From Streptomyces flavofungini (GTDB lineage: Bacteria; Actinomycetota; Actinomycetes; Streptomycetales; Streptomycetaceae): a stretch of 64,000 bases of DNA. Of the stretch, positions 44,004-50,683 are shown piece by piece. Positions within the stretch are counted from its first letter, which is position 1; every line of letters starts with the position of its first letter. Under the pieces are notes generated by a model. The model was not told where the DNA came from. It was given only the letters and a program-made list of their open reading frames with translations, and did not search any database. Position numbers and translations under genes: made by a program. The stretch covers positions 585,309 through 649,308 of the forward strand of contig NZ_BMVR01000006.1 in the NCBI RefSeq assembly GCF_014650815.1, in the 5' to 3' direction.

Positions 44004-44504
44004 ATGCCCGATCCGACACCCGCACCGCCCGTACCGCCCGCGCCCGACGCGGCGGCGCGGCCCCCCGCCGCCGACCCCGTGCCCCTCGACCTGTGGGAGA
44101 CCGTGGACCGGCTGCACGGCTGGCTGGAGTCCCACAACCGGCACCCGGCCCGCGAGACCCTGCTGCTGCGGATGCTGAAGCTGTCGGAGGAGGTCGGCGA
44201 GGTGGCGCAGGCCGTCGTGGGCGCCACCGGCCAGAACCCGCGCAAGGGCACCACCCACACCTGGGACGACGTGGAGTCGGAGCTGTGCGACGTGGTCATC
44301 ACGGCGCTGGTGGCCCTGCGCACGCTCACCCCGACGCCGGAGCACGCGCTCGACGCCCGGCTGCGCGCGGTGGCCGCCCGCTCCACGTCGTCGCCGCCGT
44401 CGCCGTCGTCGCCACCCTCCGGTCCCGCACCCGCACCCGCGCCCACGTCCGCCGCGTACGTACGCCCCGGAGCAGCCGAAATCCAGGAGCGCTCCACCCC
44501 TTGA
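44004..44504 (+). CDS. MazG-like NTP pyrophosphohydrolase-related protein
   Basis: A 166-residue protein. A Pro/Ala-rich N-terminus (about 30 residues) is followed by one all-alpha MazG-like domain with the metal-binding acids in LKLSEEVGEVAQAVVG and ESELCDVVITALVAL. The Pro/Ser-rich C-terminal tail is disordered. Such proteins clean up abnormal nucleoside triphosphates, though the activity of this single-domain form is not shown. It is divergent from the NTF2-like gene with a 77-bp gap; a methyltransferase gene starts 19 bp after its stop, suggesting an operon. Confidence 0.88.
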   Translation: MPDPTPAPPVPPAPDAAARPPAADPVPLDLWETVDRLHGWLESHNRHPARETLLLRMLKLSEEVGEVAQAVVGATGQNPRKGTTHTWDDVESELCDVVITALVALRTLTPTPEHALDARLRAVAARSTSSPPSPSSPPSGPAPAPAPTSAAYVRPGAAEIQERSTP

Positions 44505-44523
44505 CGGGTTAGCGTCACCCGCC

Positions 44524-45378
44524 ATGACCTCCAGCACTGACGCAGGCACCACCGGCACCCACGCGAGCCCCCACGGCACCACCCCCCACGTGACCGACGC
44601 CGACGCCTCCCCGCCCCGTCTCACCCGGCTCACCTTCCACGGCCCCCTGTCGGAGGCGCGCGCCGACCGCATCGTCCGCCGGGCCGCCGAGCCTCTCCTG
44701 CGCGCGTCCGGCGGCACCGTCCTCGACCTCGGCAGCGGCTGGGGCGAGGTGCTGCTGCGCGTTCTGGAGGCGGCCCCCGGGTCCACCGGCGTGGGCGTCG
44801 ACCTCAACGGCGCGGACCTGGAGCGGGGCCGCGCCTCGGCCCGGGCGCGCGGGCTCGGCGGTCGGGTCGCGTTCGTCGAGGAGTCCGCGACGGACACCGC
44901 GCGCGGCCCCGCCGACGTCGTCCTGTGCCTCGGCTCCGCCCACGCCCTGTGCCCGGCCGACGCCCCGCCCCCGTACACCGCCGACGCGCTGCGCGCCCTG
45001 CGCCGCCTGGTCGCCCCGGGCGGACGGGTCGTACTCGGCGAGAGCTTCTGGCAGCGCCCGCCCACGGACACCGAGCTGGCCGCGATGTGGCCGGAGGCAA
45101 GCCCCGACGAGCTTCTCCACCTGGGCGATCTGACCGACGCGGCGGTCGCCGCCGGTTTCCGCCCGCTGTGGGTGGAGACGGCGAGCGCGGCGGAGTGGGA
45201 GGAGTTCGAGGCCGGATATCTGGCCGACACCGAGGAGTGGCTGGCCTCGCACCCGGGCCACCCGGAGGCGGCGGCACTGCGCGAGCGCGCCGACCGCCAC
45301 CGCGCGACGTTCCTGCGCGGCTACCGCCAGGTGCTCGGCCTCGCGTATCTCACCCTGGTACCGGTGGCCACGGACTGA
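44524..45378 (+). CDS. SAM-dependent methyltransferase
   Basis: A 284-residue class I methyltransferase. Motif I is TVLDLGSGWGEVLLRVLEA near residue 65, the acidic strand-2 residue is in GVGVDLNGADLERG and motif IV is ADVVLCLGSAHAL. The C-terminal half contains a LGESFWQRPP strand typical of the SAM-MTase 11/25-type proteins. The first 30 residues are Thr/His/Asp-rich and disordered. The acceptor is unknown. It is cotranscribed with the MazG-like gene and convergent with the phosphotransferase gene 22 bp further on. Confidence 0.88.
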   Translation: MTSSTDAGTTGTHASPHGTTPHVTDADASPPRLTRLTFHGPLSEARADRIVRRAAEPLLRASGGTVLDLGSGWGEVLLRVLEAAPGSTGVGVDLNGADLERGRASARARGLGGRVAFVEESATDTARGPADVVLCLGSAHALCPADAPPPYTADALRALRRLVAPGGRVVLGESFWQRPPTDTELAAMWPEASPDELLHLGDLTDAAVAAGFRPLWVETASAAEWEEFEAGYLADTEEWLASHPGHPEAAALRERADRHRATFLRGYRQVLGLAYLTLVPVATD

Positions 45379-45400
45379 GCGGCGCCGGGCGGTACGCCCG

Positions 45401-46324
45401 TCAGTGCCCGAACCACGCCTCGGCGAGCGCGTCGAGCGCCGGTTCGGGCGGGGCGGGCAGCTCGCGCAGGTACCAGGGCAGATTGCTGTACACGTGCAGC
45501 AGCGTGTACGCGAGGAGCAGGCGCGGCTCGAAGGTGCGGCCGTACGCGGCCGTGAACCTGGTGAGCAGTCCCGGCTCCCCGCGCGTGACGAAGAGGCCGA
45601 CGCCCACGAAGTCGTAGGCCGGGTCGCCGATCATCGCGGGTTCGAAGTCGAAGAGGCCGGTGAGCCGGTGGCCGTCGGCCGGGTCCACGAGCAGGTGCTG
45701 GCGCATGAACTCCGTGTGCAGCAGCGCGGTCCGGGGCGGGGCGGGCAGCGGGACGGCGTCCAGGAAGCCGGGGATCTGCTCGGCCCAGCTCTCCGGCAGC
45801 CCCCGCCCGCGCTGCCGGTCGACGGCGCCAGCGCGCTGCCGGGCGGTGAACTCCCGCCAGTCGCCGGGCCCGAGGACGTCCGCGAGCGGCGCGTGCCCGA
45901 GCGCGTGCAGTGCGGCGAGCGCCTCGCCCGCCCGCGCCACGACCCGGTCCCGGTCGGCCGTCGGGATCCGGGGCCAGGCGAGGTGCAGGCCGGTGCCGGG
46001 CAGCCGGGACATCAGGACGTAGGTCCAGCCGTTGACGTACGCGCCGAAGTCGTGCAACTCCGGGGTGGGGACGGGCAGTTGCCCTTGCACGTGGCCGAGT
46101 ACCCGCGCCTCGGTGGCGCCGTCGTCCGCCGCGGCGCCGGGGAAGAGCTTGAGCACGTGCCGCTCCCCCACCGCGTAGACGGGCTGCGAGCCCTCGTCGT
46201 AGCGCGTGAGGGGCGCGCCCGCGAGGCCGAGGCGGGCGCTCAGGTCCTCGACGGCGGGCCGCATGACGGCTTCGTCGGGGACGACGGCGTCCCACTCCTC
46301 GTCGGTGTCCACGGGGGGCAGCAT
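45401..46324 (-). CDS. aminoglycoside phosphotransferase-family kinase
   Basis: A 307-residue APH-fold protein. The N-lobe Lys is in YAVGERHVLKLFPG. The catalytic loop is LLHTEFMRQHLLVD, where the usual HxDxxxxN Asp is replaced by Glu and the Asn by His. The DFG-like metal-binding motif is GLFDFEPAMIGDPAYDFV. The altered loop suggests a changed or weak kinase. Real aminoglycoside resistance is not implied; relatives phosphorylate many small molecules. The ATG at 46324 (MLPPVDTDEEWD) is preferred to an in-frame start at 46441, which would cover a hairpin. Confidence 0.85.
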   Translation of the reverse strand: MLPPVDTDEEWDAVVPDEAVMRPAVEDLSARLGLAGAPLTRYDEGSQPVYAVGERHVLKLFPGAAADDGATEARVLGHVQGQLPVPTPELHDFGAYVNGWTYVLMSRLPGTGLHLAWPRIPTADRDRVVARAGEALAALHALGHAPLADVLGPGDWREFTARQRAGAVDRQRGRGLPESWAEQIPGFLDAVPLPAPPRTALLHTEFMRQHLLVDPADGHRLTGLFDFEPAMIGDPAYDFVGVGLFVTRGEPGLLTRFTAAYGRTFEPRLLLAYTLLHVYSNLPWYLRELPAPPEPALDALAEAWFGH

Positions 46325-46408
46325 GATCGGCACGGTAAGGGGCCCGGGTGGGGGCGGCAACGGGATTTCCCCCGGTGCCGCGCGCGGCGGCCGCTCCGGT
46401 ACGCGGAA

Positions 46409-46443
46409 GGGTGCCGCGGCCCGCCGTCCGGACCGCGGCACCC
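46409..46443 (-). terminator. hairpin after the secreted-protein gene
   Basis: GGGTGCCGCGG at 46409-46419 pairs perfectly with 46433-46443 (13-nt loop), 46 bp downstream of the stop at 46489, ahead of the phosphotransferase start. Confidence 0.6.
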
Positions 46444-46488
46444 CCCGTTACCGTACGTACGCGCCCGGTACCCGGGCCCAGGACTTGA

Positions 46489-46956
46489 TCAGAACTTGAA
46501 CGGGCCGGGCGCCTGCGCGGACGTGGCGTTGCAGGTCACCGTGATGCCGAAGACGACGATCGTCAGCGACTTGCCCTCCAGGCTGTCGCCCGCGGCGACG
46601 GTGCCGCTCAGCGGGCCGGTGGAGACGGGGCTGCCCGCGGGGATCGCCGGGTTGGAGTTGCCGCTGAACGTCGTGGTGCCGGAGCCGTTCTTGGTGAGGG
46701 TGAGCGTGGAGTTGACGGCGCCCGCGCCGACGTCGATCGGCGCGGTGATGGCCGACGTCGACACGTCGATGGTGGCCGCGGTGCCGTCCTGCGTCGCCTT
46801 GAGCGTCGCCGAGCCCGAGCCGAACGAACCGCAGTCGAAGCCTATGGTCGCCTCCTGCGGCTCCACCGCGCCCGCGGTCGGAGCGAGGACCAGGGCGCTG
46901 ACGGCGAGCGCGCCGGCGCCGAGGGCCGAGCCGAGGGCGAATCTGCCATGCCTCAT
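46489..46956 (-). CDS. secreted small beta-rich protein
   Basis: A 155-residue exported protein: signal peptide (RFALGSALGAGALAVSALVL, cleavage near AGA-VEP) and a mature part rich in Ser/Thr/Gly/Ala with alternating hydrophobic residues, as in an immunoglobulin-like beta sandwich. There are two Cys, in FDCGSFGSG near the start and VTCNATSA near the end, which probably form one disulfide linking first and last strands. It resembles secreted Streptomyces hypothetical proteins; no function is assigned. It has its own promoter region of 440 bp, shared with a divergent glycosyltransferase, and a hairpin terminator. Confidence 0.82.
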   Translation of the reverse strand: MRHGRFALGSALGAGALAVSALVLAPTAGAVEPQEATIGFDCGSFGSGSATLKATQDGTAATIDVSTSAITAPIDVGAGAVNSTLTLTKNGSGTTTFSGNSNPAIPAGSPVSTGPLSGTVAAGDSLEGKSLTIVVFGITVTCNATSAQAPGPFKF

Positions 46957-47396
46957 GGGGGGCCTGCCTTCAATGGGGGGAGTGTGGGGTGCCTGCCCCG
47001 CCGACCGCCGCCGGTGTCCGGCTGCCCGCTGCCCGCTTGCCCGAGGAGCGACGCGCCCGCCATTCCTGACGGTCAGTCAGCGAATTGGGTCGGGGCCATT
47101 GAGACACAGGCCCCTTGAGAGAACAAGACACATCCTCATGATTTTTGACATGTCACAGCCAAAACAGGCCACGGCGGGCCCCGCCCGGCCCCCAGCGGGG
47201 TGAACCCGGCCACATCCCCGGACATGAACGACCCACGTCCCGAATGAAACACAACAGTGAACGGCTACCATCGCGAACGTCAGACCATATGACCGCGCCG
47301 CCGTACCGGCCGTACGGCGGCACCCGGGAGCGCCCCGCACGACCCGCGCTCCCGACCCCGTGCCCGACCCGATCCGCCCCGCCCTGGAGGCCCGCC
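46957..47396. other. 440-bp intergenic region, no gene seen
   Basis: The region lies between divergent genes. It includes CTGAC-G-GTCAG at 47066-47076 (small palindrome) and an unusually AT-rich patch near 47125-47165 that could hold promoters. The short reading frames lack codon bias or ribosome binding sites. Nothing else is identified. Confidence 0.5.
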
Positions 47397-48281
47397 TTGT
47401 CCGAACCGCGCCTGGGTGTGGCCATCGTGACCATGGGCAACCGCCCGAAAGACGTCGACGCGCTCCTGGCGGCCGTGGCCAAGCAGGACGTCGCCCCGAC
47501 CCGCCTGGTCATCGTCGGCAACGGCACCCCGCTGCCGGACTTCCCCGCCTACCCCAGCGAGGTCACGGCGATCGAGCTCGACGAGAACCTGGGCTGCCCC
47601 GGCGGCCGCAACGTCGCCCTGGCCCGGCTGCGCGAGTTCGGCGACGTGGACGTGGCCATCGAGCTGGACGACGACGGCCTGCTCGTCGACCCGGACGCCT
47701 TCCGCACGGTCCAGCGGCTGTTCGCCGCCGACCCGGGGCTCGGCATCGTCGGCTTCCGCATCGCCGACGAGCACGGCGAGACGCAGCGCCGCCACGTGCC
47801 TCGGCTGCGCGCCAAGGACCCCATGCGCGGCGGCCTCGTCACGTCCTTCCTCGGCGGCGCGCACGCCTTCTCCATGAAGATGCTGGCGCAGACCGGCGAC
47901 TGGCCCGCGGACTTCTTCTTCACGCACGAGGAGACGGACCTGGCCTGGCGCGCGCTCGACGCGGACTGGAAGGTCCTGTACGAGCCCTCGCTGCTGCTCC
48001 AGCACCCGAAGACGTCCCCCGCCCGGCACGCCGTCTACCACCGCATGACCGCCCGCAACCGCGTCTGGCTGGCCCGCCGCCGCCTCCCCCTCCCCCTCAT
48101 CCCCCTCTATCTGACGGTCTGGACCCTCCTCACCCTGGCCCGCACCCGCTCCGCGGGCGGCCTGCGCGCCTGGGCGGGCGGCTTCGTCGAGGGCTTCCGT
48201 ACGTCGGGGGGCGAGCGCAGGCCGATGCGGTGGGCGACGGTGTGGCGGATGACGCGCCTCGGGCGGCCGCCGCTGATCTGA
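47397..48281 (+). CDS. family 2 glycosyltransferase
   Basis: A 294-residue GT-A fold enzyme. The nucleotide-binding start LGVAIVTMGNRPKDVDALLA is followed by the LDENLGCPGGRNVALAR segment typical of rhamnosyl- or galactofuranosyl-type GT2 enzymes. The DxD motif lies in IELDDDGLLVD, the acceptor region in FLGGAHAFSMK and the catalytic-base region in FFTHEETDLAWRA. The C-terminal helix LPLPLIPLYLTVWTLLTL suggests membrane association. The TTG at 47397 is chosen because CTGGAGG precedes it by 6 nt; an ATG at 47289 would add 36 residues without homology. Product unknown. Confidence 0.88.
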   Translation: MSEPRLGVAIVTMGNRPKDVDALLAAVAKQDVAPTRLVIVGNGTPLPDFPAYPSEVTAIELDENLGCPGGRNVALARLREFGDVDVAIELDDDGLLVDPDAFRTVQRLFAADPGLGIVGFRIADEHGETQRRHVPRLRAKDPMRGGLVTSFLGGAHAFSMKMLAQTGDWPADFFFTHEETDLAWRALDADWKVLYEPSLLLQHPKTSPARHAVYHRMTARNRVWLARRRLPLPLIPLYLTVWTLLTLARTRSAGGLRAWAGGFVEGFRTSGGERRPMRWATVWRMTRLGRPPLI

Positions 48282-48381
48282 CCTCGGCCCGAGGGGCCCG
48301 CGGCTGCTCGGCCGCGCGCTGCGCGGCGGCGCGCGCCGCCCACCGATGCCGGATCGTCGTGCCCCGCACCCGCGGCGCGCG

Positions 48382-49224
48382 TCAGGGTCCGGCGCGCCGG
48401 ATCACGACGTCACCGACCGCGGTGACGGCGTGCACTTCGACTTCCTCGTCGCTCGTCCCCGGACCGTCCGCGGCCGTCATGAGGTTGCGGACGCTGCCCG
48501 ACTTGGTGCGCACGTCGAGCAGCGCGGCGGTGCCGGGGCGGATGCCGATGTCCAACTGGCCGATCGCGGTGCCGAGCACGACCGTGCCGCGCACGGCCTC
48601 GCCGACCCGGATGGCGCCGTTGGCGGTCTTCGCCTCCACCGCCTCGTACACCTTGTCGACGGAGATCGCGCCGTTGGCCGCGTACACCCGAAGGCTCGCG
48701 GCCGCCTCGCCCACCCAGCTGTCGCCGTTGGAGTTCTTGATCGTCGCCGAGCCCTCCAGGGCTCCGATCCGCACCGCGCCCGATCCGGTCGCCACCTCGG
48801 CCGAACCCGCCACCTGCTCCACCGTGACGTCCCCGAAGGACGTGCTGAGGACGAGCGAGCCCGTCTGCTCCAGCTGGATGTCGCCGGTGGACGTCTTGAA
48901 CCGGCACTGCCCCAGCCGACCGCTGCCGCGGAACGGCGCCTTGCGCGCGCTGCCCCTGATGTCCGAACCCGCGGGCAGTTCGATCGTGACGTCGACGGCG
49001 CCGTTCTTGCCGAAGAGGCCTCGCTGCGGTGCCTTGACCAGGAGCCTGCCGCCCGCGTGCTCCACCCGGGTGCCCTCGGCGGCCTTCACGTCCGCCTCGT
49101 TCTCCGGGTCGCTCGGGCGGACCTCGACGAGGGTTTCGCTCCGTTCGCCGGCCTCGACACGGACGCCCCCGTCCGCGATCTCGATCGTTGCGGAAATCGG
49201 GTGTGGCGTCTGGAAAACAGGCAT
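48382..49224 (-). CDS. DUF4097-family beta-helix protein
   Basis: A 280-residue protein made of repeated short strands of the DUF4097 type (SGDIQLEQTGSL-, FGDVTVEQVAGS-, SGAVRIGALEGS-, NGDSWVGEA-, NGAISVDKV-, NGAIRVGEA-like rungs), predicting a right-handed beta solenoid. No signal peptide or anchor is visible, so it probably stays in the cytoplasm. It follows the HicB-like regulator gene by 82 bp on the same strand, and the pair recurs in Streptomyces to my knowledge, so the two proteins may work together. Function unknown. Confidence 0.9.
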   Translation of the reverse strand: MPVFQTPHPISATIEIADGGVRVEAGERSETLVEVRPSDPENEADVKAAEGTRVEHAGGRLLVKAPQRGLFGKNGAVDVTIELPAGSDIRGSARKAPFRGSGRLGQCRFKTSTGDIQLEQTGSLVLSTSFGDVTVEQVAGSAEVATGSGAVRIGALEGSATIKNSNGDSWVGEAAASLRVYAANGAISVDKVYEAVEAKTANGAIRVGEAVRGTVVLGTAIGQLDIGIRPGTAALLDVRTKSGSVRNLMTAADGPGTSDEEVEVHAVTAVGDVVIRRAGP

Positions 49225-49306
49225 GACTGCCCTTCTTGATGGACCGGCTGAGCATCGCCGCTGGCAGGTGGGACGGGGGGCTGCGTCGCCCGGCGCGGGA
49301 GACCGG

Positions 49307-49852
49307 TCAGTTCACCCAGCCGGTGTAGCGCTGGTTGCCTCGCGGCGGGCGCTGGTCGGAGCGTTGTGCGCGGTCGTCGAACTCGAGCATCGTGGACGCC
49401 GCCCGTACCAGCCAGGCGTTGACCGACAGCCGGTCCCGCTCGGCGGCCTCCTCGATCCGGGCCTTGAGCTGCTCCGGCGGCCGGAAGTTGATGCGGGACG
49501 TCGCCCCCTCGTCCCCGCTCGCCGCGACCTTCGGCAGCGAGGGGAGCACGGGCGCCAGGCCGTTGCGCGACCGCCGGTCGTCGGGCTCGTCGTCGAAGGC
49601 CTGGTCCATGGAAGGCAGCGTCACGACGAACGTCGGGTCGAGGCCCCGCAGCCGGATCTCGACCGACCCGGGAGCCAGATCACGGGTGATCTCGTCCGCG
49701 GCGGCCGACAGCGCGTCCAGCAGGGTCAGGCGCGCGGCGGAGGACAGCGGCGCGATGAGGCGCTCGGTGAGCTCGCGCGTCTCCTCGTCACTCGCCTCGG
49801 CGGCGACCACGAGCTCTTGCCGCAGGTTGTCGACGTACCGCATGAGTTCCAT
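49307..49852 (-). CDS. HicB-like ribbon-helix-helix DNA-binding protein
   Basis: A 181-residue protein. The N-terminal helical region carries DNLRQELVVAAEASDEET and a hydrophobic core (LLDALSAAADEITRDL). An acidic linker follows, then a C-terminal ribbon-helix-helix segment SRINFRPPEQLKARIEEAAE with RLSVNAWLVRAAS, as in HicB/Arc-type antitoxins. No HicA toxin is adjacent; the partner gene encodes a DUF4097 protein instead. Two copies of ATGGCGCCAT overlap and precede the start codon, the expected autoregulatory operator. It is probably a repressor of its own operon rather than a classical antitoxin. Confidence 0.85.
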   Translation of the reverse strand: MELMRYVDNLRQELVVAAEASDEETRELTERLIAPLSSAARLTLLDALSAAADEITRDLAPGSVEIRLRGLDPTFVVTLPSMDQAFDDEPDDRRSRNGLAPVLPSLPKVAASGDEGATSRINFRPPEQLKARIEEAAERDRLSVNAWLVRAASTMLEFDDRAQRSDQRPPRGNQRYTGWVN

Positions 49853-49882
49853 GGCGCCATGTTCGCACCATCATGGCGCCAT
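49851..49882. promoter_or_regulatory. tandem ATGGCGCCAT operators, 22-bp spacing
   Basis: Perfect 10-bp palindromes at 49851-49860 and 49873-49882, starts exactly 22 bp (two helical turns) apart. The first covers the start codon of the HicB-like gene. Same-face palindromes are what a tetramerising ribbon-helix-helix protein would bind. Confidence 0.75.
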
Positions 49883-50282
49883 TGCAAGCTTTCGTCCAGG
49901 TCACACGGGCTTTAGGCTGGCTCCAGTGGGTCATTCCGCTCCCCACCCGTCCCGTCGACGGGACGGTTCCGCGGCCGCGGCGCCACGATGACGCCGCCCG
50001 GCCGCCCTGCCCTTCCCCGGCTTTCCCGTCCCTCTTCGCTCCGCTTCACCCCTCTTCTTCTGGCTTCGGCGCCGGGGCCGAGGGATGATGGGAATCCAGT
50101 GTGTGGGTCGGCCACAGGGGCGCGAGGCGCCGTTGTGGCGCCTACGCGGACGCGACAGCCGAAGCGGCCTCCGCGCGCGCCGACCGACGCACCTCCCCGC
50201 CGCCGCACCGAGCAGGCGGCGTTACGCCCCGGACCCGCTCGTGCGGCGTCACGGTAGAACCAGCCAATCGCCAGGAGGACGG
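49883..50282. other. 400-bp divergent intergenic region, no gene seen
   Basis: GC-rich gap between the HicB-like and ferredoxin genes. A short hairpin (GAGGCGCC/GGCGCCT) lies near 50120-50140, and the ferredoxin ribosome binding site CAGGAGGA at 50272-50279 closes it. No convincing coding frame is seen. Confidence 0.5.
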
Positions 50283-50576
50283 ATGTCCGTTGAGCACCAC
50301 CAGTCGCCCGAGGTACTGGGGGACGCCGCCGCCCCTGCCCGCACCGGCTCCGACGAACTGGTCATCCGGGTGGAGAAGCTGCACTGCGCGGGCTCCGGCG
50401 TGTGCGTGTCGGTCGCGGGGCGGGACCTCGCCCTGGGCCCGGACGGCCGGGCGATGGCGCTGCACGCGACCACCACGGCCTCCGAGGAACTCTTCGAAGC
50501 GGCCGACATGTGCCCCACCGAGGCGATCCGCGTCCACCGGGTGGCGACGGGCGAACTGGTCGCGCCGCTGGAGTGA
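50283..50576 (+). CDS. 3Fe-4S ferredoxin, probable P450 redox partner
   Basis: A 97-residue ferredoxin. Three cysteines are placed as in single [3Fe-4S] ferredoxins of Streptomyces P450 systems: C35 and C41 in LHCAGSGVC, and C77 followed by Pro in DMCPTEAI. A 25-residue N-terminal extension is polar. CAGGAGGA precedes the ATG by 4 nt. It lies at the border of the NRPS locus, convergent with it and 6 kb from two P450 genes, so it is a plausible electron donor to them. No ferredoxin reductase is in the window. Confidence 0.92.
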   Translation: MSVEHHQSPEVLGDAAAPARTGSDELVIRVEKLHCAGSGVCVSVAGRDLALGPDGRAMALHATTTASEELFEAADMCPTEAIRVHRVATGELVAPLE

Positions 50577-50597
50577 GACCCGCCGTCGGACAACCCG

Positions 50598-50630
50598 AAG
50601 CGCCGGGCAGGGAGACCTGCCCGGCGCTTT
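50598..50630. terminator. bidirectional terminator between ferredoxin and NRPS genes
   Basis: A 14-bp perfect stem (AAGCGCCGGGCAGG and complement) with tetraloop GAGA, between the convergent stops at 50576 and 50684. Confidence 0.85.
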
Positions 50631-50683
50631 GTGGTGGCGGGCCGCCGCGCACTGCCTGCGGCCCGCCGCTTCCCTCCTCCTGA

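Noticed and set aside
45401..46324. Aminoglycoside resistance determinant
   Set aside because: Altered catalytic loop and no resistance context; the APH fold covers many other functions.
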